64,000 bases of DNA from Stenotrophomonas sp. MYb238 (GCF_009496535.1 NZ_WIDL01000003.1:142312-206311); one strand, 5' to 3'. Counted from the stretch's first letter, positions 31,826 to 41,906 are shown. Numbers and translations: made by a program. The notes: a model not told the origin generated them from the letters alone.

Positions 31826-32113
31826 ATGAAGGCTGTCCGTCTGTTGATTCTGCTGGCCGTGCTGGTCGGCGGCCTGGTGATAGGTTCGCTCAACTCGCAA
31901 CCTGTCGATGTCAGCCTGGCGTTCTGGGCGCTGAAGACCACCTCGGGCATCGCGATCATCGTTTCGCTGCTGCTGGGTGCGCTGGTCGGCGGTGGCCTCG
32001 TCGTGGCGGGCATGGTCGTTCCCCTGTATGCGAAGCTGCGGCGCGCCAACAAGGCGGCCGTTCCCGGCGCCGTGCCCGCACCGCAGACGCCTTCCCCTTT
32101 CGATGGACGCTGA
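31826..32113 (+). CDS. lapA: LapA-family (DUF1049) membrane protein
   Basis: LapA (YciS) is a small inner-membrane partner of LapB in lipopolysaccharide assembly control. The 95-aa protein has two transmembrane helices (LLILLAVLVGGLVIGSLN and GIAIIVSLLLGALVGGGLVVAG), with the connecting segment QPVDVSLAFWALKTTSG, which is the DUF1049 signature (pattern N...V.L.F). It starts 80 bases after ihfB and ends 6 bases before lapB, which confirms the assignment. Confidence 0.9.
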   Translation: MKAVRLLILLAVLVGGLVIGSLNSQPVDVSLAFWALKTTSGIAIIVSLLLGALVGGGLVVAGMVVPLYAKLRRANKAAVPGAVPAPQTPSPFDGR

Positions 32114-32119
32114 TCGAAG

Positions 32120-33298
32120 ATGGCCTTTATCAGTGAATGGTTCTGGTTCTTCCTGTTCCTGCCGATCGCCGCGCTGTGCGGCTGGATCGTCGGCCGGCGC
32201 GGCGGGCAGCGCCACAGCGAAAACCAGGTCAGCCGCCTGTCGAGCACCTATTTCCGCGGCCTGAACTACCTGCTCAACGAGCAGCCGGACAAGGCCATCG
32301 AGCTGTTCCTGCACATCGCCGAGCTGGACAAGGAAACCTTCGAGACGCAGCTCGCGCTCGGGCACCTGTTCCGGCGCCGGGGTGAGGTGGACCGCGCCAT
32401 CCGCCTGCACCAGGGGCTGGCCAACCGCCATGACCTGTCCGACCCGCAGCGCGTGCAGGCGTTGCTCGCCCTGGGCGAGGACTACATGAAATCCGGCCTG
32501 CTGGACCGCGCCGAGACCGTGTTCACCGACCTGGCGCGCCTGGACCAGCGCGCGCCGCAGGCGCTCAAGCACCTGATCGGCATCTACCAGGCCGAGCGCG
32601 ACTGGGAAAAGGCGATCGAGAACGCCACCCGCTACGAGCAGGTGACCGACGAACCTATGGGCAAGCTGATCGGCCAGTTCGAGTGCGAACTGGCCGAGCG
32701 CTACCGCGCCGCCGGGCGCCTGGACGATGCGCGTGCGGCCATCGGCCGCGCCAACGCGGCCGATGCGATGAGCGTGCGCGCCGGCATCATCGAAGGGCGC
32801 CTGGAAAGCGACTTCGGCAACGACGAGGCCGCGGTGCGCGCGTTCGAGCGGGCGGCGCGCAACGATCCGGACTACCTGCCCGAGATCCTGCCGCAGTTGC
32901 TCAAGAACTACCGCAACGTGGGCGACCTGGCGGGCGCGCGCGCGTTCCTGGCGGAGATGACCGAGCACTACCGCGGCATCGCGCCGGTGCTGGCCCTGTC
33001 GCGCCTGATGGAAGAGCAGGAGGGGGCGGGACCCGCGCGCGCCTATCTGGGACGCCAGCTGAAGGACCGTCCTTCGGTGCGCGGCGAATCGGCGCTGATC
33101 GACCTGACCCTGGCCGAAGGCGCCGATCCGGTGGCGACGCTGCAGGATCTCAAGCACATCACCGACCAGCTGCTGGTGCGCAACCCGGCCTACCGCTGCA
33201 CCCGCTGCGGCTTCGGTGCGCGCACCCACCATTGGCAGTGTCCGAGTTGCAAGGAGTGGGGGACGGTCAAGCCCCTGCTGAACTACGCGGTGCTCTGA
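32120..33298 (+). CDS. lapB: Lipopolysaccharide assembly protein LapB (YciM)
   Basis: LapB (YciM) tethers FtsH to degrade LpxC and so balances lipid A synthesis. The 392-aa protein has an N-terminal membrane anchor (FISEWFWFFLFLPIAALCGWIVGRRGG), a series of TPR repeats (for example YFRGLNYLLNEQPDKAIELFLHIAELD and FETQLALGHLFRRRGEVDRAI), and a C-terminal rubredoxin-like metal-binding domain with CTRCGF and CPSCKEWG (two CxxC). Length matches E. coli LapB (389 aa). It is tightly coupled to lapA and to the polysaccharide genes that follow. Confidence 0.95.
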   Translation: MAFISEWFWFFLFLPIAALCGWIVGRRGGQRHSENQVSRLSSTYFRGLNYLLNEQPDKAIELFLHIAELDKETFETQLALGHLFRRRGEVDRAIRLHQGLANRHDLSDPQRVQALLALGEDYMKSGLLDRAETVFTDLARLDQRAPQALKHLIGIYQAERDWEKAIENATRYEQVTDEPMGKLIGQFECELAERYRAAGRLDDARAAIGRANAADAMSVRAGIIEGRLESDFGNDEAAVRAFERAARNDPDYLPEILPQLLKNYRNVGDLAGARAFLAEMTEHYRGIAPVLALSRLMEEQEGAGPARAYLGRQLKDRPSVRGESALIDLTLAEGADPVATLQDLKHITDQLLVRNPAYRCTRCGFGARTHHWQCPSCKEWGTVKPLLNYAVL

Positions 33299-33301
33299 TC
33301 C

Positions 33302-34291
33302 ATGCAGCCGGCAGAAAGGGCTGTCTGGCTGCTGGCGGTCGCGCTCGTCGCGGCGGCGTTGACGGCTGCCGCACGGTCCTACGCGCTGCGCCGGCAACTG
33401 CTGGACCAGCCGGGCGAGCGCAGGAGCCATGCGATCGCCACGCCGCGCGGCGGCGGCATCGCGATCGTCGCGTCCCAGTTGCTGGCGTACATGGGCGTGG
33501 GTGTTTTTTTTCCGGCGATCGCCGGCACCTTGGCCGTTTTTTCCGCAGGCTTGGCGATGGTCGCGGGAATCGGCTGGTGGGACGACCATCGTCCCCTGCC
33601 GGCGCTTCCACGGCTGGGGGTGCATGTCGTGGCCGGCGTGCTGCTCGGCGCGCTCGTCTGGCACTGGACGGGCGATGCGTTCCGGACCGGTTTCAGCGTC
33701 GTGCTGGCCGTCTCGTTGATCAACATCTGGAATTTCATGGACGGCATCGACGGCCTGGCGGCGACGCAGGCGCTGCTGGCTTCGGTCGCCTACGCCTTGC
33801 TGCTGCCCGCGCCTGTCGCCGGACTGGCGCTCATCCTGGCCGCGGGCGTGCTGGGATTCCTGCCTTTCAATTTCCCCCGGGCCCGGATCTTCATGGGCGA
33901 CGTCGGCAGCGGCGCCCTCGGCTATCTGCTGGCTGGGCTGGTGGCGCTGGGGGCAGGGACCGGAAGCGCGCCGTGGAGCGTGCTGCTGATACCGCTGGCC
34001 GCTTTCCTCGTCGATGCGGGCCTCACCCTGGCAGGGCGGGTGCTCAGGGGGGAGCGCTGGATGGAAGCCCATACCCAGCACCTGTACCAGCGCTGGGTGA
34101 AGTCCGGCCGCAGTCACGCCATGGTCACGTCCTGCTACGCATTGTTCAGCGTTGCCGGGATCATGCTGATGCTTGTTTCCTCCCGGCTTCCGGTGCCCTG
34201 GGGCCACGTGGCGGCCGTGGCCTGGGCGGTGTGCGCGATGTGTCTGTGGTGGGTTCTGCGGAACAAGGTCTTCGATAAGGAAAATGCCTGA
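33302..34291 (+). CDS. Polyisoprenyl-phosphate sugar-1-phosphate transferase (WbpL/WecA family)
   Basis: A 329-aa member of glycosyltransferase family 4 that transfers a HexNAc-1-phosphate to undecaprenyl phosphate, the first membrane step of O-antigen or related glycan assembly. It has about ten transmembrane helices and the family motifs RRSHAIATPRGGGIAIV (near RxxHxxPxPRxGG), WWDD, NIWNFMDGIDGLA (the catalytic NxxNFxDGIDGL with two Asp), and FMGDVGSG. The His-rich loop HTQHLYQRW near the C-terminus is typical of WbpL-type enzymes. Its stop overlaps the start of the WbpM-like gene. The sugar specificity cannot be read from sequence. Confidence 0.88.
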   Translation: MQPAERAVWLLAVALVAAALTAAARSYALRRQLLDQPGERRSHAIATPRGGGIAIVASQLLAYMGVGVFFPAIAGTLAVFSAGLAMVAGIGWWDDHRPLPALPRLGVHVVAGVLLGALVWHWTGDAFRTGFSVVLAVSLINIWNFMDGIDGLAATQALLASVAYALLLPAPVAGLALILAAGVLGFLPFNFPRARIFMGDVGSGALGYLLAGLVALGAGTGSAPWSVLLIPLAAFLVDAGLTLAGRVLRGERWMEAHTQHLYQRWVKSGRSHAMVTSCYALFSVAGIMLMLVSSRLPVPWGHVAAVAWAVCAMCLWWVLRNKVFDKENA

Positions 34292-36201
34292 TGGCGGTGT
34301 GGCGGCAACAGTTGGCTGGAAATTTCCCGCGTATCGCGGTGATGCTGCACGACTTGTTCATGGTCTGGGCATGCTGGCAACTGCTGCACGTGGCCCGCTA
34401 TGCGATGCTGGACACCGCGCCCACTCTCCCGCTGCTGGGCTTCGACGTAGCCGTGGTGATGCTCCTGCAGGCGCTGGCGTTCCGCTACGTGGGCCTGTAC
34501 CGCGGGCTCTGGCGCTTTGCCAGCGTCACCGACCTGGTCAATATCTTCAAGGCCAGTTTCATCGGCCTGGGCGCGATCGTCCTGGTGCTCAGTTACAAGC
34601 GCCTGGACGGCATTCCCATGTCCGTGCTCGCGATCTACCCGTTCGCGCTGGCGGCATTGCTCGGCGGGCCCCGGCTGCTGTACCGCGCATGGAAGGACTA
34701 CCAGTCCATCCATTCGGACGCGCGCGCGCGCCGGGTGCTGGTGCTGGGCGCGGGGCATGCGGCCGAAGCGCTGGTCAAGGACCTGCGCCGTTCGGGCGAC
34801 TACGAGCCTGTAGGGCTGCTCGACGATTCCCCGCACCTGAAAGGCGCGAAACTGCAGGGCATCCCGATCCTGGGGAACATCGCGGATGTGGCGTCCGTCG
34901 CCCGGGAAACGGCGGCGAAACTGCTGGTGATCGCCATCCCCACGCTGGATGCGGCCGGCATGCAGCGCATCGTCGCGCTCTGCGAGAGCACCGGCCTGCC
35001 GTTCAGGACGGTGCCCCGGTTGAGCGACGTCCTGGAGGGCAATACGCTCCCGGGCCAGTTGAAGGAAGTGGCCATCGAGGACCTGCTCGGGCGCAAGCCG
35101 ATACAGCCGGACTGGGAACTGATCCGCGGCTGGCTGCGTGGGCGCACGGTCATGGTGACCGGCGCAGGCGGCTCCATCGGCTCCGAACTCTGCCGCCAGT
35201 GCGCGCGCCACGGCGTGAGCCGGATCGTGCTGCTGGAAATCAGCGAGATCCTCATGCTGAACATCCAGAGCGAACTGTGCCGCAACTTCCCGCACCTGGA
35301 GATCGAGTGCGTCCTGGGCGACTGTGGCGATGCAGCGGTCGCGCGCCGCGCGCTCACCCTGTACCGCCCGGATACCGTTTTTCACGCCGCCGCCTACAAG
35401 CAGGTGCCGTTGCTGGAAGGGCAGATGCGCGAGGCCATCCGCAACAACACGCTGGCGACCGAGTGCGTGGCGCGGGCCTGCCAGGAACACGGCGTGGACA
35501 ACTTCGTGTTCATCTCCACCGACAAGGCGGTCGACCCGGCCAATGCCCTGGGCGCCACCAAGCGCTATGCGGAGATGATCTGCCAGAGCCTGAACCAGAA
35601 GAAGGGCGGGACACGCTACGTCACCGTCCGTTTCGGCAACGTGCTGGGTTCGGTGGGCAGCGTCGTTCCCCTGTTCCGCGAGCAGATACGCAAGGGCGGA
35701 CCGGTGACGGTGACCGATCCGGAGGTAAGCCGGTACTTCATGACGATTCCGGAGGCCTGCCTGCTCATCCTGCAGGCGGCAGCCTCTTCCTCGCGCGGCG
35801 CGATCTACATGCTGGACATGGGCGAGCCAGTGCTGATCCGGGTGCTGGCCGAGCAGATGATCCGCCTTGCCGGCAAGCAGCCGGGCGCCGACATCGCCAT
35901 CGTCTATACCGGGCTGCGCTCGGGCGAAAAACTGCACGAACGGCTCTTCTACGCCGACGAGAACAGCAAGCCCACCGCCCACCCCAAGGTGCTGGAGGCC
36001 GGGGTGCGCGAGTTCTCCACCGAGCGCGTGCTCGGCAGCCTGCCGCGGCTGCGCGAAGCGGTGGCCAACTACGATGCCGATACCATGCAGGCGATCCTTT
36101 CGACGGTCATCCCCGAGTACTCGCCGGTCCAGGAAACGGCGGAGTCGCGTGCGAAGACCAATATTGTCCCGTTTCCCTCCAAAGAGGCTGGTAGGAACTG
36201 A
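34291..36201 (+). CDS. WbpM/CapD-type membrane nucleoside-diphosphate-sugar dehydratase/epimerase
   Basis: This 636-aa protein has four N-terminal transmembrane helices, a CoA-binding-like Rossmann region (RRVLVLGAGHAAEALVKDL) and a C-terminal extended-SDR domain: VTGAGGSIGSELCRQ cofactor loop, HAAAYKQVPLLE, STDKAVDPANALGATKRYAEM and RFGNVLGSVGSVVPLF. WbpM-class enzymes 4,6-dehydrate UDP-GlcNAc for O-antigen or pilin glycans. In WbpM the residue four before the Lys is Met (NVMGATK), and in FlaA1 it is Tyr; here it is Leu420, with Lys424 kept. It overlaps the upstream transferase and the downstream galU by one base each (TGATG), so the three are co-translated. Confidence 0.9.
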   Translation: MAVWRQQLAGNFPRIAVMLHDLFMVWACWQLLHVARYAMLDTAPTLPLLGFDVAVVMLLQALAFRYVGLYRGLWRFASVTDLVNIFKASFIGLGAIVLVLSYKRLDGIPMSVLAIYPFALAALLGGPRLLYRAWKDYQSIHSDARARRVLVLGAGHAAEALVKDLRRSGDYEPVGLLDDSPHLKGAKLQGIPILGNIADVASVARETAAKLLVIAIPTLDAAGMQRIVALCESTGLPFRTVPRLSDVLEGNTLPGQLKEVAIEDLLGRKPIQPDWELIRGWLRGRTVMVTGAGGSIGSELCRQCARHGVSRIVLLEISEILMLNIQSELCRNFPHLEIECVLGDCGDAAVARRALTLYRPDTVFHAAAYKQVPLLEGQMREAIRNNTLATECVARACQEHGVDNFVFISTDKAVDPANALGATKRYAEMICQSLNQKKGGTRYVTVRFGNVLGSVGSVVPLFREQIRKGGPVTVTDPEVSRYFMTIPEACLLILQAAASSSRGAIYMLDMGEPVLIRVLAEQMIRLAGKQPGADIAIVYTGLRSGEKLHERLFYADENSKPTAHPKVLEAGVREFSTERVLGSLPRLREAVANYDADTMQAILSTVIPEYSPVQETAESRAKTNIVPFPSKEAGRN

Positions 36202-37079
36202 TGTCCCAACGCATTCGCAAGGCGGTTTTTCCTGTCGCAGGTCTTGGTACCCGCTTCCTGCCAGCTACCAAGACCGTGCCCAAGGAGATGCTGCCGATCA
36301 TCGACCGGCCGTTGATCCAGTACGCCGTCGATGAGGCCATCGAGGCCGGCTGCGATACCCTGGTGTTCATCACCAACCGCTACAAGCACGCGGTGGCCGA
36401 TTATTTCGACAAGGCCTACGAACTGGAGCAGAAGCTCGAGCGCGCCGGCAAGCAGGAACAGCTGGAGCTGATCCGCCACGTGCTGCCCAATGGCGTGCGC
36501 GCGATCTTCGTGACCCAGGCCGAGGCGCTGGGCCTGGGCCATGCAGTGCTGTGTGCCAAGGCCGTGATCGGTGAAGAGCCGTTCGCGGTGCTGCTGCCCG
36601 ACGACCTGATCTGGAACCGCGGTGCCGGTGCGCTGAAGCAGATGGCCGACCTCAACGAGGCCAGCGGCGCCAGCGTGATCGCGGTCGAAGACGTGCCGCA
36701 TGACAAGACCGCCAGCTACGGCATCGTCGCCACCGACGCGTTCGACGGTCGCAAGGGCCGTATTTCGCAGATCGTGGAAAAGCCGAAGCCGGAGGACGCA
36801 CCGAGCGATCTGGCGGTGGTCGGCCGTTACGTGCTGAGCCCCAAGATCTTCAAATTGCTGGAGCAGACCGGCAGCGGTGCCGGTGGCGAAATCCAGCTGA
36901 CCGATGCGATCGCGCAGCTGCTGAAGACCGAAGAAGTGGATGCCTATCGTTTCGAGGGCACCCGGTTCGACTGCGGTACGCACCTGGGGCTGGTGGAAGC
37001 GACGATCCGGTTTGCGCTGGATAATCCGAAGCTGGCGGGTCCGGCGCGGGAGAAGCTGGCAGCGATGCTGGCGGAATAA
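36201..37079 (+). CDS. galU: UTP-glucose-1-phosphate uridylyltransferase
   Basis: GalU makes UDP-glucose for LPS core, exopolysaccharide and glycolipids. The 292-aa protein opens with the nucleotide-binding signature KAVFPVAGLGTRFLPATKTVPKEMLPIIDRP and carries ALGLGHAVLCAKAVIGEEPFAVLLPDDL, VEKPKPEDAPSDLAVVGRYVL and GGEIQLTDAIAQLL (segments shown separately). Length fits GalU (about 290-300). The start overlaps the WbpM-like stop. The order lapB-GT4-wbpM-like-galU places the cluster in surface glycan synthesis. Confidence 0.96.
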   Translation: MSQRIRKAVFPVAGLGTRFLPATKTVPKEMLPIIDRPLIQYAVDEAIEAGCDTLVFITNRYKHAVADYFDKAYELEQKLERAGKQEQLELIRHVLPNGVRAIFVTQAEALGLGHAVLCAKAVIGEEPFAVLLPDDLIWNRGAGALKQMADLNEASGASVIAVEDVPHDKTASYGIVATDAFDGRKGRISQIVEKPKPEDAPSDLAVVGRYVLSPKIFKLLEQTGSGAGGEIQLTDAIAQLLKTEEVDAYRFEGTRFDCGTHLGLVEATIRFALDNPKLAGPAREKLAAMLAE

Positions 37080-37131
37080 CGGGTTTTCAAGCGTTCCGTT
37101 TGCGGCGTCTTGATTGATACGTGGTGGGCGA

Positions 37132-37228
37132 GACGGGTAGGCCTTTGCAGGACACGCCGTAAACCCCTCCATGGGGGCTCGTTCGCCGCATCCATGCGGC
37201 GAACGGTCCTGCAAAGGCCCACCCGTCC
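37132..37228. repeat. Nested palindromic extragenic element I
   Basis: The outer arms ACGGGTAGGCCTTTGCAGGA and, in reverse complement, ACGGGTGGGCCTTTGCAGGA lie at about 37133-37152 and 37207-37228. Inside is a perfect hairpin, GTTCGCCGCA/TGCGGCGAAC around TCCA (37181-37204), preceded by CCGTAAACCCCTCCATGGGGGCT. This is a dispersed extragenic motif type of Xanthomonadaceae, recognised by its form; copy number cannot be measured here. Confidence 0.65.
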
Positions 37229-37270
37229 CGCCTGTCAGGTTTCCTGGGGGCGCGGACGGGAAGGGCGGAA

Positions 37271-37385
37271 TCAAAGGCAAGAGCAAAAGCAAAAAAGGCA
37301 GCCTATGGCTGCCTTTTTTGCTTGTCGGGTCAGATCCCTTTGCGCGGCAAAGGGCTGTGACCCCGGCTTTTACTCTTGCCTTTGC
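37271..37385. repeat. Nested palindromic extragenic element II
   Basis: The outer arms AAAGGCAAGAGCAAAAGC (37273-37290) and GCTTTTACTCTTGCCTTT (37366-37383) match at 17 of 18. Inside are the galU terminator hairpin and a second palindrome, GGGTCAGATCCCTTT with AAAGGGCTGTGACCC (about 37328-37363). The whole 37080-37447 gap (368 bases) is filled by these structures and holds no gene. Confidence 0.65.
37291..37320. terminator. Bidirectional terminator between galU and fadA
   Basis: AAAAAAGGCAGCC and GGCTGCCTTTTTT form a stem with loop TAT. The A-run and T-run on the two sides let it stop both galU (+) and the fad operon (-). Confidence 0.85.
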
Positions 37386-37447
37386 TCACCCCTCAGCCAC
37401 CCGGGCCCTTCAGCAAACCGACAGGTCCGCCGGCAACGCCTTGAACC

Positions 37448-38656
<1,209 letters not shown>

Positions 38657-38735
38657 TGCGGTGATCTCTTGAAAAGGGGAGTAGGCGGGAGCAGGGGAGC
38701 GCGGCGTACCGGTCGGCCGCCGCGCCGGCGCCCAC

Positions 38736-41108
38736 TCAGTTCCGCAGCGGCTTGCCGGTCTTGAGCATGTGCGCGATGCGGGCCTGGGTCTTTTCCTGCT
38801 GGGCCAGTTCGACGAAGTGCTTGCGCTCCAGGGTCAGTAGCCACTCTTCGTCGACCACGGTGCCGCGGTCGACCTTGCCGCCGCACAGCACGGTGGCGAT
38901 GCGCTCGGCGATCTCGTAGTCGTACGGGCTGATGAAGCGGCCTTCCAGCATGTTGACCAGCATCATCTTGAAGGTCGCGATGCCGACGTCGCCGGCCACC
39001 TGGATGCGGCGTGCCGGCAGCGGCGGGCGGTAACCGGCTTCGGCCAGCGCACGCGCTTCGGCCTTGGCGATGTACAGCGCCTCGTAGCTGTTGAACACCA
39101 CCTTGTCGGTGCTGCGCAGCAGGCCCAGTTCCTTGGCGTTGACCGCCGAGTTGGACACCTTGGCCATCGCCACGGTCTCGAAGGTCTTCTTCAGTTCGGC
39201 GAACACGTCACCGCCCGGACCGGCGGCCTGCGAGGCGCGTACGGCCAGTTCCTTCAGGCCGCCACCGGCCGGCAGCAGGCCGACGCCGGCCTCGACCAGG
39301 CCGATGTAGCTTTCCAGGAAGGCCACGGTCTTGGCGCTGTGCATCTGGAACTCGCAGCCGCCGCCCAGGGCCAGGCCGCGTACGGCCGCAACCACCGGCA
39401 CCAGCGAGTACTTGATGCGCTGGCTGGTGCGCTGGAAGTTGGCGACCATATCTTCGAACTGGTCGACCTTGCCGGCCTGCAGCAGGCCGAGCGCGCCGGC
39501 CAGATCGGCACCGGCGGAGAAGGGTTCCTTGTGCTGCCAGATCACCAAGCCCTGGAAGTCCTTCTCGGCGCGGCTCACGCATTCCTGCAGGCCATCGAGC
39601 ACCTGGTCGGACACGGTATTCATCTTGGTCTTGAAGCTGACCACGGCGATGCCGTCGCCGTCGTGCCACATGCGCAGGCCGTCGTTCTCAAACACGGTCT
39701 CGCCCTGCGGGAACTGCTCGCCCAGCAGCGGGTCCGGGAAACGCTGGCGCTGGTACACCGGCAGCGACGAGCGCGGCAGCTTGGCGTTGCGCGACGGGCT
39801 GTAGCTGCCTTCGGCGGCATGCACGCCATCGCGGCCGTCGAACACCCAGTCCGGCAGCGGGGCGCTGCTCATGCTCTTGCCGGCGACGATGTCGTCGGCG
39901 ATCCACTGTGCGACCTGCTTCCAGCCAGCAGCCTGCCAGGTTTCGAACGGGCCCAGCGACCAGCCGTAGCCCCAGCGAATGGCCAGGTCGACGTCGCGTG
40001 CGGTCTCGGCGATGTCGGCCAGGTGGTAGGCGCTGTAGTGGAACAGGTCGCGGAAGGTTGCCCACAGGAACTGCGCCTGCGGGTGCTGGCTCTCGCGCAG
40101 CTTGGCGAACTTCTCGGCCGGGTTCTTGATCTTCAGGATCTCGACCACTTCCGGTGCCGCAGTGCGGTCAGCCGGACGGTAGTCCTGCTTCTCCAGGTCC
40201 AGCACGACGATGTCCTTGCCGACCTTGCGGAAGATGCCGGCGCCGGTCTTCTGGCCCAGCGCGCCCTTGGCGATCAGCGCGTCCAGCCACTTCGGCGACT
40301 TGAAGTAGTCATGCCACGGGTCGTTGGGCAGGGTGTCGCCCATGGTTTTGATGACGTGGGCCATGGTGTCCAGGCCGACCACGTCGGAAGTGCGGTAGGT
40401 GGCCGACTTCGGGCGACCGACCAGCGGGCCGGTCAGGCCATCGACTTCATCGAAGCCCAGGCCGAACTGCTGGGTGTGGTGGATGGTCGACAGGATCGAG
40501 AACACGCCGATGCGGTTGCCGATGAAGTTCGGGGTGTCCTTGGCGTACACCACGCCCTTGCCGAGGGTGGTGGTCAGGAAGGTTTCCAGCCCCTCCAGCA
40601 CCGCCTTGTCGGTGGTGGTGGCCGGGATCAACTCGGCCAGATGCATGTAGCGCGGCGGGTTGAAGAAGTGCACGCCGCAGAAGCGGTGGCGCAGCTGCTC
40701 GGGCAGCACGTCGGCCAGCTTGTTGATGCCCAGGCCCGAGGTGTTGGAGGCCAGCACGGCGTGGTCGGCCACGAACGGGGCGATCTTCTTGTAGAGATCC
40801 TGCTTCCAGTCCATGCGCTCGGCGATGGCCTCGATGATCAGGTCGCAGTCCTTCAGCTGCTCCAGGCCCGACTCGTAGTTGGCCGGGGTGATGGCCTCGG
40901 CCAGCGACTTGCTGGCCAGCGGCGCCGGGCTCAGCTTGCCCAGGTTGGCGATCGCCTTGAGCACGATGCCGTCGGCCGGACCTTCCTTGGCGGGCAGGTC
41001 GAACAGCACGGTATCGATGCCGGCATTGGTGAGGTGGGCGGCGATCTGTGCGCCCATGACGCCGGCACCCAGCACGGCGGCGCGGCGGATCAGCAGGGAA
41101 TTGGACAT
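38736..41108 (-). CDS. 3-hydroxyacyl-CoA dehydrogenase/enoyl-CoA hydratase (FadN-type domain order)
   Basis: A 790-aa bifunctional beta-oxidation enzyme. The dehydrogenase comes first: Rossmann loop VLGAGVMGAQIAAHLTNAG (residues ~10-30), catalytic His in CGVHFFNPPRYMHLAELI, then helical dimer domains. The enoyl-CoA hydratase/crotonase domain is C-terminal (about 495-700: MWHDGDGIAVVSFKTKMNTVS, EPFSAGADLAGALGLL, VAAVRGLALGGGCEF). This is the reverse of FadB/FadJ and the same as Bacillus FadN (789 aa). ATG 41108 (MSNSLLIRRAAVLGAGVM) is chosen as the start because the Rossmann strand begins just after it. fadA is downstream, and a TetR gene is 31 bases upstream. Confidence 0.92.
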   Translation of the reverse strand: MSNSLLIRRAAVLGAGVMGAQIAAHLTNAGIDTVLFDLPAKEGPADGIVLKAIANLGKLSPAPLASKSLAEAITPANYESGLEQLKDCDLIIEAIAERMDWKQDLYKKIAPFVADHAVLASNTSGLGINKLADVLPEQLRHRFCGVHFFNPPRYMHLAELIPATTTDKAVLEGLETFLTTTLGKGVVYAKDTPNFIGNRIGVFSILSTIHHTQQFGLGFDEVDGLTGPLVGRPKSATYRTSDVVGLDTMAHVIKTMGDTLPNDPWHDYFKSPKWLDALIAKGALGQKTGAGIFRKVGKDIVVLDLEKQDYRPADRTAAPEVVEILKIKNPAEKFAKLRESQHPQAQFLWATFRDLFHYSAYHLADIAETARDVDLAIRWGYGWSLGPFETWQAAGWKQVAQWIADDIVAGKSMSSAPLPDWVFDGRDGVHAAEGSYSPSRNAKLPRSSLPVYQRQRFPDPLLGEQFPQGETVFENDGLRMWHDGDGIAVVSFKTKMNTVSDQVLDGLQECVSRAEKDFQGLVIWQHKEPFSAGADLAGALGLLQAGKVDQFEDMVANFQRTSQRIKYSLVPVVAAVRGLALGGGCEFQMHSAKTVAFLESYIGLVEAGVGLLPAGGGLKELAVRASQAAGPGGDVFAELKKTFETVAMAKVSNSAVNAKELGLLRSTDKVVFNSYEALYIAKAEARALAEAGYRPPLPARRIQVAGDVGIATFKMMLVNMLEGRFISPYDYEIAERIATVLCGGKVDRGTVVDEEWLLTLERKHFVELAQQEKTQARIAHMLKTGKPLRN

Positions 41109-41139
41109 GGTGGTGGGCCTTTGTTGGTACCGGGTGGAA

Positions 41140-41793
41140 TCAGGGGGAGGAGGGCGGGGTCGCGCCATGTGCGCTGGCGCGGAACCCGGCTTCGGCGAAA
41201 TGGATCAGCTCGTAGGCGGCCTTGCTGCGGTGGGCGGCTTCGCTGATGCCGTGCGGGCGCTTGATCAGGCCGAAGTCGGCCATCGCGTAGGTCAGCGCGC
41301 CGGCGAGGAAGTCCAGCCGCCAGTACAGCTCTTCCTTGCTCAGGCCCGGCACGCAGGTGCCGATGGCCTTGCCGAACTCGCGCAGCACGTGGCCGTAGTG
41401 GTCGGACAGGAACTTGCGCAGGTTGTCGTTCTTCTCGGCATAGGCGCGGGCGATCACCCGCACGAAGGCGCCGCCGCTCTGCCGGTCCTGGGCCATGGCC
41501 AGCGCCGGCTCGACGAAGGCGGCCAGCACCGCGCGCAGCTCGCCCGGGTGGGCGATGCGGGCCTGTTCCAGCTGGTTCAGGCGGGCGGCGGTCATCTCGT
41601 CCATGCGCCGGCGGAACACCTCGTTGACCAGGTTTTCCTTGGAACCGAAGTGGTAGTTGACCGCGGCGATGTTGACGTCGGCGTGGCTGGTCACCTGCCG
41701 CAGCGAAGTGCCGGCGAAGCCGTACTGCGCGAACAGTTCCTCGGCGGCGCCGAGGATGCGGTCCTTGGTGGAGAAGCTGGCGGGTTTGCCCAT
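41140..41793 (-). CDS. TetR-family regulator of the fad operon (PsrA-like)
   Basis: A 217-aa TetR regulator. The N-terminal helix-turn-helix reads KDRILGAAEELFAQYGFAGTSLRQVTSHADVNIAAVNYHFGSKENLVNEVF (in parts), and the ligand-binding domain is followed by the C-terminal HFAEAGF. The AVNYHFGSKExL motif is shared with PsrA and related fatty-acid sensors, which release DNA on binding long-chain fatty acids or acyl-CoA. ATG 41793 (MGKPASF) is chosen because an upstream TTG at 41811 would lie inside the putative operator. It is the first gene of the TetR-fadN-fadA operon, so it should regulate the operon including itself. Confidence 0.85.
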   Translation of the reverse strand: MGKPASFSTKDRILGAAEELFAQYGFAGTSLRQVTSHADVNIAAVNYHFGSKENLVNEVFRRRMDEMTAARLNQLEQARIAHPGELRAVLAAFVEPALAMAQDRQSGGAFVRVIARAYAEKNDNLRKFLSDHYGHVLREFGKAIGTCVPGLSKEELYWRLDFLAGALTYAMADFGLIKRPHGISEAAHRSKAAYELIHFAEAGFRASAHGATPPSSP

Positions 41794-41808
41794 GGCGATG
41801 AAGTCAAT

Positions 41809-41822
41809 CAAACGATTGTTTG
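41809..41822. promoter_or_regulatory. PsrA-like operator CAAAC-GATT-GTTTG
   Basis: A perfect palindrome CAAAC(GATT)GTTTG lies 16 bases upstream of the TetR ATG. It fits the published PsrA consensus (G/C)AAAC(N2-4)GTTT(G/C). The position just before a PsrA-like gene and its fad operon strongly suggests autoregulation. Confidence 0.65.
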
Positions 41823-41906
41823 GATGCTACGCCCGGCGGACGGGTCGGGTCATGCTGCTGTGCAACATCGTTCATCTGCCGCTGTGCAAAGGCGCCGGCC
41901 AACCGT

